Source: an uncultured Paracoccaceae bacterium
GTDB lineage: Bacteria > Pseudomonadota > Alphaproteobacteria > Rhodobacterales > Rhodobacteraceae
Reading direction: 5' to 3'
DNA length: 64,000 nt
NCBI GenBank assembly: GCA_947494445.1
Contig: CANLVD010000007.1
Coordinates: 1-64,000, forward strand
Shown here in pieces: positions 53,060 through 62,091 of this stretch. Numbering within the stretch: position 1 is the stretch's first letter; each line of letters begins with the position of its first letter. The notes below the pieces were generated by a model. It saw only the letters and a program-made list of their open reading frames with translations, did no database searches and was not told the origin of the DNA. The position numbers were made by a program, and so were the translations under genes.

Positions 53060-53200
53060 ATGTCTATCGCACTCAAAGCCGCAGCGCTTCTCGCTGTCAC
53101 ATTCGTTCTCGCTGCCTGCTCCTCGCCTGAGCCAGAGCCAATGCCAGAGCCAGCACCTGTTGTCATCGAGCCAGAGCCAATGTTCTCAGGCAAAGGCTGA
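53060..53200 (+). CDS. Small lipoprotein (46 residues)
   Basis: MSIALKAAALLAVTFVLAAC is a complete lipoprotein signal with lipobox LAAC (Cys20). It is followed by a Pro/Glu-rich tail (SPEPEPMPEPAPVVIEPEPM). AAGGAAGG lies 8 bases before the ATG, a strong site. It sits within the pcc locus and is followed at once by a hairpin. The function is unknown; an entericidin-like or structural envelope role is only a guess. The gap before it (52876-53059) has TTTGCAAG (52981-52988) and TTTGC (53000-53004) but no gene. Confidence 0.75.
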   Translation: MSIALKAAALLAVTFVLAACSSPEPEPMPEPAPVVIEPEPMFSGKG

Positions 53201-53208
53201 TCATTTTC

Positions 53209-53282
53209 GCGGGCCGGAAACGGCCTGCAACAGATCAACAGAAGAACCATCGGTCACGCCTGTGCTGGCCGGTGGTTTTTTG
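53209..53282 (+). terminator. Hairpin and Rho-independent terminator after the small lipoprotein
   Basis: A first hairpin, GCGGGCCG-GAAA-CGGCCTGC (53209-53228, one G-U), follows the stop by 8 bases. A second stem, ACCATCGG (53246-53253) with CCGGTGGT (53269-53276), is followed by TTTTT. The second is a credible terminator for pccB and the lipoprotein, implying that pccA has its own promoter or is reached by read-through. Confidence 0.65.
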
Positions 53283-53314
53283 TTGCCTGTCGGCAAGTGT
53301 GACCGGGGGCTGCC

Positions 53315-53662
53315 ATGCTGAAGCACAAGGGCTTTCCCGGCAGGCTTCAGGGGACGGATTTCCAGTTCACAATAAGACGGCCTGCCAAGGCTGGTGCCAC
53401 TGCCCTTAAGGCCCGCGAGCGCTATGCCGACCGCAGGTCGCCTGACCGGGCTGCGGATGAAGGGTTTCTGCAAGCCCTTTGGGATTATTTTGGGGATGCA
53501 CCCTTTGAGCGGGGCAATCTGGATGCCGGACGTTTGTCCTGGCTGTTCGGGCGCGAGGTCGTGGCCGCGGAAGATCCGTTCGATCCCGAAAGCTATGACG
53601 CCATGCTGCGCATTGATCTGGATGTGGCTCAGACATCCTTTCCCCAACTGGAGTGGGATTGA
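53315..53662 (+). CDS. Hypothetical protein, 115 residues
   Basis: The protein is soluble and charged, with a basic first third (RRPAKAGATALKARERYADRR) and an acidic, aromatic remainder (EGFLQALWDYFGDAPFERGNLDAGRLSWLFGREVV...DLDVAQTSFPQLEWD). GGGGG precedes the ATG. I do not recognise the family. It sits in the pcc locus between two small lipoproteins, but a role in propionate metabolism is not shown. Confidence 0.6.
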   Translation: MLKHKGFPGRLQGTDFQFTIRRPAKAGATALKARERYADRRSPDRAADEGFLQALWDYFGDAPFERGNLDAGRLSWLFGREVVAAEDPFDPESYDAMLRIDLDVAQTSFPQLEWD

Positions 53663-53807
53663 TGGCTGGCACAAAGCACTTGGACCGGCGAAAATTGGCC
53701 TATCGGAACCCGACACAATTTGGTGACGTGGAATTTCAGGCGCATGCTGCTTACCTGACAGTTACCGGAGGAGAACACTCCGGGTTTATTTGTGAAGGAG
53801 CAGAAAT

Positions 53808-54023
53808 ATGGCGAAAGCTTTGGTATTGGGCGTCGCAGCCCTGTTTGCGCTTGCTGGATGTGGTGATACGCTTGGCGACCGGGCTGCATCAGGTGCGGCC
53901 ATTGGTGCGGGTACGGCAGCTGTTCTTGACGGTGATCTCGTTACCGGTGCTGCGGTGGGTGCCGCAATCGGGGCAACGACCAACAGCGACACCATCGATT
54001 TGGGCAAGCCTATCTGGCGCTGA
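53808..54023 (+). CDS. Small glycine-zipper lipoprotein
   Basis: The 71-residue protein has a lipoprotein signal (MAKALVLGVAALFALAGC, lipobox LAGC) and a Gly/Ala-rich zipper (ASGAAIGAGTAAVLDGDLVTGAAVGAAIGA) of the kind that inserts in or packs against membranes. AGGAG 7-8 bases upstream is a strong ribosome site. A small hairpin (CCGGAG/CTCCGG, 53765-53783) lies in the preceding leader 53663-53807. The 188 bases after it, up to pccA, hold nothing recognisable. Confidence 0.78.
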   Translation: MAKALVLGVAALFALAGCGDTLGDRAASGAAIGAGTAAVLDGDLVTGAAVGAAIGATTNSDTIDLGKPIWR

Positions 54024-54211
54024 CCTGAGCCAGGCGGGGGTCAACCTCGCCCCGGCACTTACGTGTCGTGTGGCAATGGCTGCTCGACCCCAGAGGGCTG
54101 TTCGCAGCACAGCCATCCCTGACACCACTGATCTTGCGACCGTGCGAGCCTTTGGCGCGTGCGGATTTTTCTGTTCGGCCCATGCCGACAGTCTGAAAGG
54201 ACCCAGCCATC

Positions 54212-56212
54212 ATGTTTAAGAAGATCCTGATCGCCAACCGGGGCGAGATTGCCTGCCGTGTTATCAAATCCGCGCGCAAGATGGGCATCAAGACGGTGGC
54301 TGTGTATTCGGACGCTGATCGCAATGCGTTGCATGTGTCGATGGCAGATGAAGCGGTTCACATCGGCCCACCGCCCGCATCCGAAAGCTATATCGTAATC
54401 GACAAGATCCTTGAGGCAGTGCGCGCAACCGGTGCAGAAGCCGTCCATCCCGGTTATGGCTTCCTCTCGGAGCGCGCCGAATTTGCCCAGGCGCTTGCCA
54501 AGGAAGGCGTGGCCTTCATCGGCCCGCCAGTCGGCGCGATCGAGGCAATGGGCGACAAGATAACCTCGAAAAAACTGGCGTCCGAGGCAGGTGTCTCGAC
54601 CGTGCCGGGCTATATGGGTCTGATCGAGGATGCCGAGGAAGCTGTCAAGATCTCCAACGAGATCGGCTATCCGGTGATGATCAAGGCCTCTGCGGGCGGT
54701 GGTGGCAAAGGCATGCGGATTGCCTGGAATGATGACGAGACCCGCGAAGGGTTCCAGTCGTCAAAGAATGAGGCGAAATCCTCTTTCGGCGATGATCGCA
54801 TCTTCATCGAGAAATTCGTCACCCAGCCGCGCCACATCGAAATTCAGGTCCTTGGTGACCAACATGGCAACTGCATCTATCTGGGCGAGCGGGAATGTTC
54901 GATCCAGCGGCGCAACCAGAAAGTGGTCGAGGAAGCGCCATCGCCGTTTCTTGATGAAAAAACACGCAAGGCTATGGGAGAACAGGCTGTCGCTCTCTCC
55001 AAGGCCGTAGACTACTGCTCGGCCGGCACGGTTGAATTCATCGTTGATGGTGAGCGTAACTTCTATTTCCTTGAGATGAACACCCGGCTTCAGGTTGAAC
55101 ATCCGGTGACCGAGCTGATCACCGGCGTTGATCTGGTGGAGCAGATGATCAAGGTGGCCGCTGGTGAGCGGCTGAGCATTGCGCAGGATGATGTCACCCT
55201 AACAGGCTGGGCCATGGAAAGCCGGATCTATGCCGAGGATCCCTATCGGAACTTCCTGCCCTCCATCGGGCGGCTCACCCGGTATCGTCCACCGATGGAA
55301 ATTGCGCAGAACGACCAGGTGGTGCGCAATGATACGGGCGTCTTTGAGGGTGGCGAGATTTCCATGTTCTACGATCCCATGATCGCCAAACTGTGCACAT
55401 GGGCACCGGATCGTGGCGCTGCGATCGAGGCCATGCGCAACGCACTTGACGGGTTCGAATTGGAAGGCATTGGCCACAACATCCCGTTTCTGGCCGCTGT
55501 CATGGATCATCCGCGGTTTGTCTCGGGCAACATCACAACGGCATTTATCGAAGAAGAGTATCCTGACGGATTCGAGGGCGTGACACTGGATGAGACGACC
55601 GAACGCAAACTGGCCGCCGGTGCGGTTGCCTTGAAGATGCGGGTTGAAGATCGTGCCGCTCAAATCTCGGGCGCGATGCGCAACCACACGCGGATCGTTC
55701 AGCCAGACTGGGTCGTGCGGCTTGGCAAGAGCCAGTTGAATGCATCAATCATTCGCGGCGAAACCGAGGATGTGGTCCTGATCGGTGATGAACGTTTCGA
55801 GGTGGCAACCGATTGGCAACCGGGTCAGACGCTTTGTACGGCAACCGTGAACGGCGAGCGGCTGATCGCAAAGACCGACATCACCACGGGAGGCGCACGC
55901 TTGCGCTATCGCGGGGCTGACCTGAAAGTGCAGGTGATGAGCCCGCGCACGGCAGAACTTGCAGCGCTCATGCCCGAAAAACTGCCGCCCGATACGTCCA
56001 AAATGCTGCTGTGCCCGATGCCGGGTCTTGTCGTCTCCGTTGCCGTCGAGGTTGGTCAGGAGGTTCAGGAAGGTCAGGCGCTGTGCACCATCGAGGCGAT
56101 GAAGATGGAAAACGTGCTCAGGGCCGAAAAACGTGGCGTGATCTCGAAAATCAACGCGGGTGCCGGTGACAGTCTGGCCGTTGATGAAGTGATTATGGAG
56201 TTCGAGGGCTGA
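54212..56212 (+). CDS. pccA: Propionyl-CoA carboxylase alpha subunit (biotin carboxylase + BCCP)
   Basis: The 666-residue protein has a biotin carboxylase (about 1-446: KKILIANRGEIACRVIKSARKMGIKTVAVYSDAD, KASAGGGGKGMRIA, EMNTRLQVEHPVTELITG). A linker/BT domain and a C-terminal biotin carrier domain with EAMKMEN follow (biotinyl Lys about 631). It carboxylates biotin with ATP and bicarbonate, then hands CO2 to PccB. AAAGGA precedes ATG 54212. It ends 20 bases from a convergent DUF4174 gene. Confidence 0.96.
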   Translation: MFKKILIANRGEIACRVIKSARKMGIKTVAVYSDADRNALHVSMADEAVHIGPPPASESYIVIDKILEAVRATGAEAVHPGYGFLSERAEFAQALAKEGVAFIGPPVGAIEAMGDKITSKKLASEAGVSTVPGYMGLIEDAEEAVKISNEIGYPVMIKASAGGGGKGMRIAWNDDETREGFQSSKNEAKSSFGDDRIFIEKFVTQPRHIEIQVLGDQHGNCIYLGERECSIQRRNQKVVEEAPSPFLDEKTRKAMGEQAVALSKAVDYCSAGTVEFIVDGERNFYFLEMNTRLQVEHPVTELITGVDLVEQMIKVAAGERLSIAQDDVTLTGWAMESRIYAEDPYRNFLPSIGRLTRYRPPMEIAQNDQVVRNDTGVFEGGEISMFYDPMIAKLCTWAPDRGAAIEAMRNALDGFELEGIGHNIPFLAAVMDHPRFVSGNITTAFIEEEYPDGFEGVTLDETTERKLAAGAVALKMRVEDRAAQISGAMRNHTRIVQPDWVVRLGKSQLNASIIRGETEDVVLIGDERFEVATDWQPGQTLCTATVNGERLIAKTDITTGGARLRYRGADLKVQVMSPRTAELAALMPEKLPPDTSKMLLCPMPGLVVSVAVEVGQEVQEGQALCTIEAMKMENVLRAEKRGVISKINAGAGDSLAVDEVIMEFEG

Positions 56213-56232
56213 ATGCTGGCGCCACCACCATA

Positions 56233-56640
56233 TCAGCGGGCCTCCTTCCGCAACTCGATCTCTTGCCGGCGCATTGGCATCTTGTCGATGACACGCTCCA
56301 GTTCGCGCGCGGTCACGGGGCGGGGCTTGCGGTATTTGACCTCGCCATCCTTGCCAATCAGCACGAAGGTAAATCCACGTGGCCGGAGGGCAACCCGCAG
56401 GTCCGATTTCATGTCGGTCCCGACATCTGTCAGGATGACAACGTCGCGGTCCTCCATTTCAGCTTCTTCTTCGGCCAGCATCTCAAGCTGCTGTGCCAGA
56501 CGTGGGTCATTTGGCGTATCGGTGAAAACCACCACCGGACGGGCCACCCAAAGCAAATCCTCCAGTGAAGGCTGGGAGATGTCTGTCGCAAAAGCCGGGC
56601 CTGCACAGAGAGCCAGAGCCATGGAAATCGGTTTGAACAC
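56233..56640 (-). CDS. Secreted DUF4174 domain protein
   Basis: The 135-residue protein has a signal peptide ([18 protein letters not shown]) and a DUF4174 domain: [39 protein letters not shown], and [39 protein letters not shown]. This thioredoxin-like fold lacks the CxxC pair. The GTG start at 56640 is supported by AGGAGGAC upstream. It is the only minus-strand gene inside the propionate block. The function is unknown. Confidence 0.83.
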   Translation of the reverse strand: MFKPISMALALCAGPAFATDISQPSLEDLLWVARPVVVFTDTPNDPRLAQQLEMLAEEEAEMEDRDVVILTDVGTDMKSDLRVALRPRGFTFVLIGKDGEVKYRKPRPVTARELERVIDKMPMRRQEIELRKEAR

Positions 56641-56735
56641 GTATTTGTCCTCCTGTTCAGGACTTAATCACGGATCGCGCGAAGACCAGTTCCGGCCATC
56701 ATTTTCTTTCCCATCCGTTCAGGAAGGCACCCATC

Positions 56736-58871
56736 ATGTCAAATGACGTTCATAACGCCTGGGAGGCGCTGGCTGCACGTGAACTGAAGGGACGCGAGAC
56801 GGCGACACTGACGTGGAACACGCCCGAGGGAATTCCCGTCAAACCGGTCTACACTGTCGAGGATACTCAGGGTCTGGCACATCTGGGCGGCATGCCGGGT
56901 GTGGCTCCTTTTACCCGGGGACCCCGGGCCACGATGTACACCGGACGGCCCTGGACGATCCGGCAGTACGCTGGCTTTTCCACCGCCGAAGAAAGTAACG
57001 CGTTTTACCGCAAGGCGCTGGCGGCAGGCCAAAAAGGCCTGTCGGTGGCCTTCGATCTGGCCACGCACCGGGGCTATGACAGCGATCATCCGCGGGTTGA
57101 GGGCGATGTCGGCAAGGCCGGTGTCGCGATTGACAGTGTCGAGGACATGAAGATCCTGTTCGACGGCATCCCCTTGGGCGAGATGTCGGTGTCGATGACC
57201 ATGAACGGGGCGGTGATCCCGGTGCTGGCGAGCTTCATCGTTGCAGGTGAAGAGCAGGGGGTGCCGCGCGCTGAGCTTTCCGGAACCATCCAGAACGACA
57301 TCCTCAAAGAATTCATGGTGCGCAACACCTATATCTACCCGCCCGAGCCTTCCATGCGGATCGTATCGGACATCATCGAGTTCACAGCCGCCGAGATGCC
57401 GCGTTTCAACTCGATCTCGATTTCCGGCTACCACATGCAGGAAGCGGGCGCGAACCTTGTGCAGGAACTGGCCTTCACGCTGGCCGACGGACGCGAATAT
57501 GTGCGGGCCGCGATTGCGCGTGGCATGGATGTGGATGCTTTCGCCGGGCGGCTGAGTTTCTTCTTCGCGATCGGCATGAATTTCTTCATGGAAGCGGCCA
57601 AGCTGCGGGCGGCGCGTCTGTTGTGGTCGCGGATCATGGAGGAGTTCGAGCCCAAGAAACCGCAGTCTTCCATGTTGCGAACCCATTGCCAGACCTCCGG
57701 CGTTTCACTGCAGGAGCAGGATCCCTATAACAACGTGGTGCGCACGGCGTTTGAAGCGATGTCGGCAGTGCTGGGCGGGACCCAGAGCCTGCACACCAAC
57801 TCCTTTGATGAGGCGATTGCCCTGCCCACAGAAACCTCGGCCCGGATTGCCCGCAACACCCAGTTGATCCTTCAGCACGAAACCGGTGTGACCAATGTCG
57901 TGGATCCGCTGGCGGGCAGCTATTACGTCGAAGCCCTGACCGATCAATTGGCAAGTGAGGCATGGAAGCTGATCGAGGAAGTGGACGAGATGGGGGGCAT
58001 GACCAAGGCGGTGGCCTCCGGCATGCCCAAGCTCAGGATCGAAGAGGCCGCTGCGCGCCGGCAAGCCGCCGTGGACCGGGGCGACGAGGTGATCGTCGGG
58101 GTCAACAAGTACCAGCTTGAGACCCAGGACGAGATCGACATTCTCAGCGTGGACAACATGGCTGTGCGCGACGCCCAGATCGCCCGGTTGAGTGCTATGC
58201 GCGAGACCCGCGATCAGGCGGCCTGCGATGGGGCCCTTGCGGCCCTTGAGCAGGCCGCCCGCTCGGGTCAGGGCAATCTGCTCGACCTCGCGGTCGAGGC
58301 CGCACGCGCGCGTGCCAGTGTAGGGGAGATTTCAGACGCCATGGAAAACGCATTCGGTCGCCACCGGGCAGAGGTCAAGACGCTGGCCGGTGTCTACGGA
58401 GCCGCCTACGAGGGTGACGCGGGATTTGCACAAATCCAACGCGACGTCGAGACCTTTGCCGAGGAAGAAGGCCGCAGACCACGCATGCTGGTGGTCAAGA
58501 TGGGGCAGGATGGCCATGACCGGGGGGCAAAGGTGATCGCGACGGCCTTTGCAGACATCGGCTTTGATGTTGATGTCGGCCCGCTTTTCCAGACCCCTGA
58601 TGAAGCGGCTCAGGATGCGATTGACAATGACGTGCATGTCATCGGGATTTCCAGTCAGGCCGCTGGTCACAAAACGCTGGCACCGAAACTGGTGCAGGCG
58701 CTGAAAGATCAGGGCGCAGGCGAAATCATCGTGATCTGTGGCGGTGTGATCCCGCATCAGGATTATCAGTATCTCTATGATGCAGGCGTGAAGGCGATTT
58801 TTGGTCCCGGAACCAACATCCCCGATGCCGCGCGCAACATTCTTGATCTGATCCGCGCAGGTCGGGGGTGA
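56736..58871 (+). CDS. scpA: Methylmalonyl-CoA mutase, single-chain form
   Basis: The 711-residue enzyme turns methylmalonyl-CoA into succinyl-CoA with adenosylcobalamin. The N-terminal substrate barrel shows [57 protein letters not shown] and [15 protein letters not shown]. The C-terminal cobalamin domain has the DxHxxG motif in [15 protein letters not shown] (His about 594). AGGAAGG lies before ATG 56736. No epimerase or MeaB chaperone gene is in the window. Confidence 0.96.
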   Translation: MSNDVHNAWEALAARELKGRETATLTWNTPEGIPVKPVYTVEDTQGLAHLGGMPGVAPFTRGPRATMYTGRPWTIRQYAGFSTAEESNAFYRKALAAGQKGLSVAFDLATHRGYDSDHPRVEGDVGKAGVAIDSVEDMKILFDGIPLGEMSVSMTMNGAVIPVLASFIVAGEEQGVPRAELSGTIQNDILKEFMVRNTYIYPPEPSMRIVSDIIEFTAAEMPRFNSISISGYHMQEAGANLVQELAFTLADGREYVRAAIARGMDVDAFAGRLSFFFAIGMNFFMEAAKLRAARLLWSRIMEEFEPKKPQSSMLRTHCQTSGVSLQEQDPYNNVVRTAFEAMSAVLGGTQSLHTNSFDEAIALPTETSARIARNTQLILQHETGVTNVVDPLAGSYYVEALTDQLASEAWKLIEEVDEMGGMTKAVASGMPKLRIEEAAARRQAAVDRGDEVIVGVNKYQLETQDEIDILSVDNMAVRDAQIARLSAMRETRDQAACDGALAALEQAARSGQGNLLDLAVEAARARASVGEISDAMENAFGRHRAEVKTLAGVYGAAYEGDAGFAQIQRDVETFAEEEGRRPRMLVVKMGQDGHDRGAKVIATAFADIGFDVDVGPLFQTPDEAAQDAIDNDVHVIGISSQAAGHKTLAPKLVQALKDQGAGEIIVICGGVIPHQDYQYLYDAGVKAIFGPGTNIPDAARNILDLIRAGRG

Positions 58872-59028
58872 CCAACGCTTTGGTCATGATTGGGCAGAAG
58901 CGCCCCGCACTGTTGCGGCCCTCCCGGCGTCGTGTGCAGGAACAGCGGCAGATGGCCGGACAAAGCGCTTTCGGTTCGTCCTGCCGCCGGGTAAGGCTGT
59001 GCCAACCACATAACATTTTGGAGGAAGC

Positions 59029-61314
59029 ATGACCGAGGACCCGAGCATCACAGCCAACCGGCAAGCCGCGCTGGATTATCATCAGTTTCCAAAGCCCGGA
59101 AAACTTGAAATCCGCGCAACCAAGCCGTTGGCCAACGGGCGCGATCTGGCGCGGGCCTATTCGCCGGGGGTGGCCGAAGCCTGCCTTGAGATCAAGGACG
59201 ACCCGGCCAATGCGATGCTTTATACCTCAAAGACGAATCTGGTGGCCGTGGTTACCAACGGCTCTGCCGTTCTGGGGCTGGGCAACATCGGAGCGCTTGC
59301 TTCCAAGCCGGTGATGGAAGGCAAGGCGGTTCTCTTCAAGAAATTTGCCAACATCGACTGTTTCGACATCGAGGTGAATGAGACTGACCCCGAAAAACTT
59401 GCTGATATTGTCACAGCGCTGGAACCCACTTTTGGTGCGATCAATCTGGAAGACATCAAAGCACCTGATTGTTTCGTGGTTGAAAAGCTGTGCCGCGAGC
59501 GGATGAATATCCCGGTCTTCCATGATGACCAGCATGGCACGGCGATTGTGGTCGGTGCGGCTGCGACCAACGGGTTGCACATCGTGCGCAAGCGTTTTGA
59601 GGACATCAAGGTCGTGTCCACAGGCGGCGGAGCCGCTGGCATTGCGTGCCTCAACATGCTCGTCAAACTTGGCGTGAAGCACGAGAATATCTGGCTCTGT
59701 GATCTGCATGGACTGGTTTACGAGGGCCGGACCGAGGATATGAACCCGCAGAAATCGGCCTTTGCCCAAGTGACCGATCTGCGGACACTTGATGAGGTCA
59801 TAGGCGGTGCGGATCTGTTCCTTGGCCTGTCAGGCGCGGGTGTTCTGACGCCTGACATGGTGTCCAAGATGGTCGATGATCCGATCATTCTTGCACTTGC
59901 CAACCCCAACCCTGAAATCATGCCTGATCTGGCACGTGAGGTGAAACCCAAGGCGATTGTCGCCACCGGCCGTTCCGACTTTCCCAATCAGGTCAACAAC
60001 GTCCTGTGTTTTCCGTTCATATTCCGCGGCGCGCTCGATGTGGGCGCGACCGAGATCAATGACGAGATGGAAATTGCCTGCGTCAACGCCCTGGCGGGTC
60101 TTGCACGGGCGTCCTCCAGCGCCGAGGCGGCAGCGGCCTATCAGGGCGAACGTCTGGTCTTCGGGCCGGATTACCTGATCCCCAAACCCTTTGATCCACG
60201 CTTGCTGGCTGCTATTTCAGGATCGGTCGCACAGGCCGCAATGGACAGCGGCGTCGCCAAGCGCCCGCTGCCGGATATGGAGCTTTACAAGGAACGGCTG
60301 GAAAGCTCGGTCTTCCGCTCGAACTTCATCATGCGCCCCGTGTTCGAGGCAGCACGCGCCACTCATCGCCGTATTGTCTTTGCGGAGGGCGAGGACGAGC
60401 GTGTTCTGCGTGCAGCCCATGCCATGCTTGAGGAAACCGGCGACCGGCCCATTCTGATCGGCCGCCCCGATGTCATCGACAGCCGTCTGGAGCGCGCAGG
60501 CATTGCCATGACGTCAAGCGACGTGGATCTGGTCAATCCAGAAAGCGACCACCGTTTTCGCATGTATTGGGCAAGCTATCACAGCCTGATGGCACGGCGC
60601 GGTGTCACCCCTGATCTGGCCAAGGCAATCATGCGCACGAACTCCACCGCAATTGCAGGTGTCATGGTTCACCGCGATGAGGCCGACAGCATGATCTGCG
60701 GCGCGTTTGGACAGTATCTGTGGCATCTGAAATACGTGCAGGAAATTCTGGGTGGCGGGACGGCTCATCTGCATCCTGTAGGAGCCTTGTCTTTGATGAT
60801 TCTGGAATCCGGTCCATTGTTCGTGGCTGACACGCAGGTCCATCAGGAACCCACCGCCGAGCAGATTTCCGAAACCGTGATCGCCAGCGCGCGCCACGTG
60901 CGCCGCTTCGGGGTGGAGCCGATGATCGCGCTCTGCTCGAACTCGCAATTCGGCAATCTCGACAGCTCGTCCGGCAGACGGATGCGCGGCGCTCTGGAAA
61001 TCCTCGATGAGCACCCGCATGATTTCACCTATGAAGGCGAGATGACCAGCGATGCAGCGCTTGATCCGGCACTGCGCGAACGGATCTTCCCCGGCTCGCG
61101 TCTGAACGGGGCGGCGAACGTGCTGATCTTTGCCAACACAGATGCGGCCTCGGGCGTGCGCAATGTGCTGAAAACCCGTGCTTCGGGTCTTGAGGTCGGG
61201 CCGATCCTGATGGGAATGGGCAACAAGGCCCATATCGTGACCCCGACGATCACCCCGCGCGGATTGCTGAACATTGCGGCCCTGGCGGGCACTCCGGTGA
61301 GCAATTATGGCTAA
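59029..61314 (+). CDS. maeB: NADP-dependent malic enzyme with phosphotransacetylase-like domain
   Basis: The 761-residue MaeB-type enzyme decarboxylates malate to pyruvate. Its N-terminal malic domain holds YSPGVAEACLEIKDDPANAMLYTSKTNLVAVVTNGSAVLGLGNIG and VFHDDQHGTAIV. The NAD(P)-binding domain follows with STGGGAAGIACLNML. The C-terminal PTA-like domain spans about residues 430-755 (RIVFAEGEDERVLRAAH, GNLDSS, NVLIFANTDAASGVRN) and is usually regulatory. GGAGG precedes ATG 59029. In this locus it drains the C4 acids made from propionyl-CoA. Confidence 0.95.
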   Translation: MTEDPSITANRQAALDYHQFPKPGKLEIRATKPLANGRDLARAYSPGVAEACLEIKDDPANAMLYTSKTNLVAVVTNGSAVLGLGNIGALASKPVMEGKAVLFKKFANIDCFDIEVNETDPEKLADIVTALEPTFGAINLEDIKAPDCFVVEKLCRERMNIPVFHDDQHGTAIVVGAAATNGLHIVRKRFEDIKVVSTGGGAAGIACLNMLVKLGVKHENIWLCDLHGLVYEGRTEDMNPQKSAFAQVTDLRTLDEVIGGADLFLGLSGAGVLTPDMVSKMVDDPIILALANPNPEIMPDLAREVKPKAIVATGRSDFPNQVNNVLCFPFIFRGALDVGATEINDEMEIACVNALAGLARASSSAEAAAAYQGERLVFGPDYLIPKPFDPRLLAAISGSVAQAAMDSGVAKRPLPDMELYKERLESSVFRSNFIMRPVFEAARATHRRIVFAEGEDERVLRAAHAMLEETGDRPILIGRPDVIDSRLERAGIAMTSSDVDLVNPESDHRFRMYWASYHSLMARRGVTPDLAKAIMRTNSTAIAGVMVHRDEADSMICGAFGQYLWHLKYVQEILGGGTAHLHPVGALSLMILESGPLFVADTQVHQEPTAEQISETVIASARHVRRFGVEPMIALCSNSQFGNLDSSSGRRMRGALEILDEHPHDFTYEGEMTSDAALDPALRERIFPGSRLNGAANVLIFANTDAASGVRNVLKTRASGLEVGPILMGMGNKAHIVTPTITPRGLLNIAALAGTPVSNYG

Positions 61315-61675
61315 GCGATTGGCTGTCTTTCTGTGGCTGGCAGCACAAGCCGTGCCCGCGCAGACGGTTCAGCCGATCTCCAAAAGCATGGTGGAATGCC
61401 ATGTGATCTCGACCATGATGCTTGACACCCGGCGCGCGCAATCCTCGCCAGTGGTGCAGGTCAAACTGCAACAGATGGCGGATGCATTCATCAAGGCCTC
61501 AGTCGTTGAGGCCCGTGCCGAGGGTCGGACGTCCGAGACCTATGTGGCCGACACCATCCTTGAGGTGACACCAAGATGGCAGGCCCAGTTCGGCAGCCTG
61601 TTGAAACTGCCCGATACGCTTGACTGGGTGGACTACTGCCGGGCTCTGGGTCTGGACCGGGGGATCATCGAATGA
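61307..61675 (+). CDS. Hypothetical secreted protein, 122 residues
   Basis: The protein has a cleavable signal (MAKRLAVFLWLAAQAVPAQT) and a helical domain with two Cys (VECHVIST near residue 30 and VDYCRALG near 111) that may form a disulfide. Its ATG lies 8 bases inside the end of maeB and its stop overlaps the GFA gene (ATGA). It is therefore an integral part of the maeB-prpE transcript. I do not recognise a family. Confidence 0.72.
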   Translation: MAKRLAVFLWLAAQAVPAQTVQPISKSMVECHVISTMMLDTRRAQSSPVVQVKLQQMADAFIKASVVEARAEGRTSETYVADTILEVTPRWQAQFGSLLKLPDTLDWVDYCRALGLDRGIIE

Positions 61676-62091
61676 GTGATGTTCTGGAAGGCGCATGTTA
61701 TTGCGGAAGGATCACATGGCAGACTACAAGGCCCGTTGCATGGTCTGCCTTTTGCCATTGCGAAAGCTGCCGACGCAATTGTGCGGCACCCGTTGCGGCC
61801 TTTTTCGGCATGCGTGATGGCGACTGGTCATGGAGCGGCCCCGTGCCTGAGCGGTTTGTCAGAGACGACGTCACGCGTTTTTTCTGCGGCACATGCGGCA
61901 CGCCAGTGGCTTACAAGGCAGAGCGCTTTGCCGGTGAGATCCATTTCTACATGGCAGCCCTGACAAAGGGCAACGTGGCACCAACGTTCCATGTTCACCA
62001 CGCGGAAGCCGTGGACTGGATGACCATTACTGACGAATTGAAACGATACCCCGGATCAGCGAACGCCGGGATGGAAGGAGACAGCGCATGA
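61672..62091 (+). CDS. GFA/CENP-V family zinc protein
   Basis: The 139-residue protein has the GFA zinc-binding pattern CYCGRITW, CHCESCRR, then FFCGTCGTPVAYKAE. The family includes glutathione-dependent formaldehyde-activating enzyme and S-(hydroxymethyl)glutathione synthases, but most members are uncharacterised. It is coupled by ATGA overlaps on both sides (secreted protein, prpE). A role in the propionate pathway is unproven. Confidence 0.86.
   Translation: MSDVLEGACYCGRITWQTTRPVAWSAFCHCESCRRNCAAPVAAFFGMRDGDWSWSGPVPERFVRDDVTRFFCGTCGTPVAYKAERFAGEIHFYMAALTKGNVAPTFHVHHAEAVDWMTITDELKRYPGSANAGMEGDSA

Noticed and set aside
52455-53321. 288-residue frame spanning the end of pccB to the lipoprotein terminator
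   Set aside because: It starts inside pccB, overlaps a well-supported lipoprotein gene and has low-complexity sequence.
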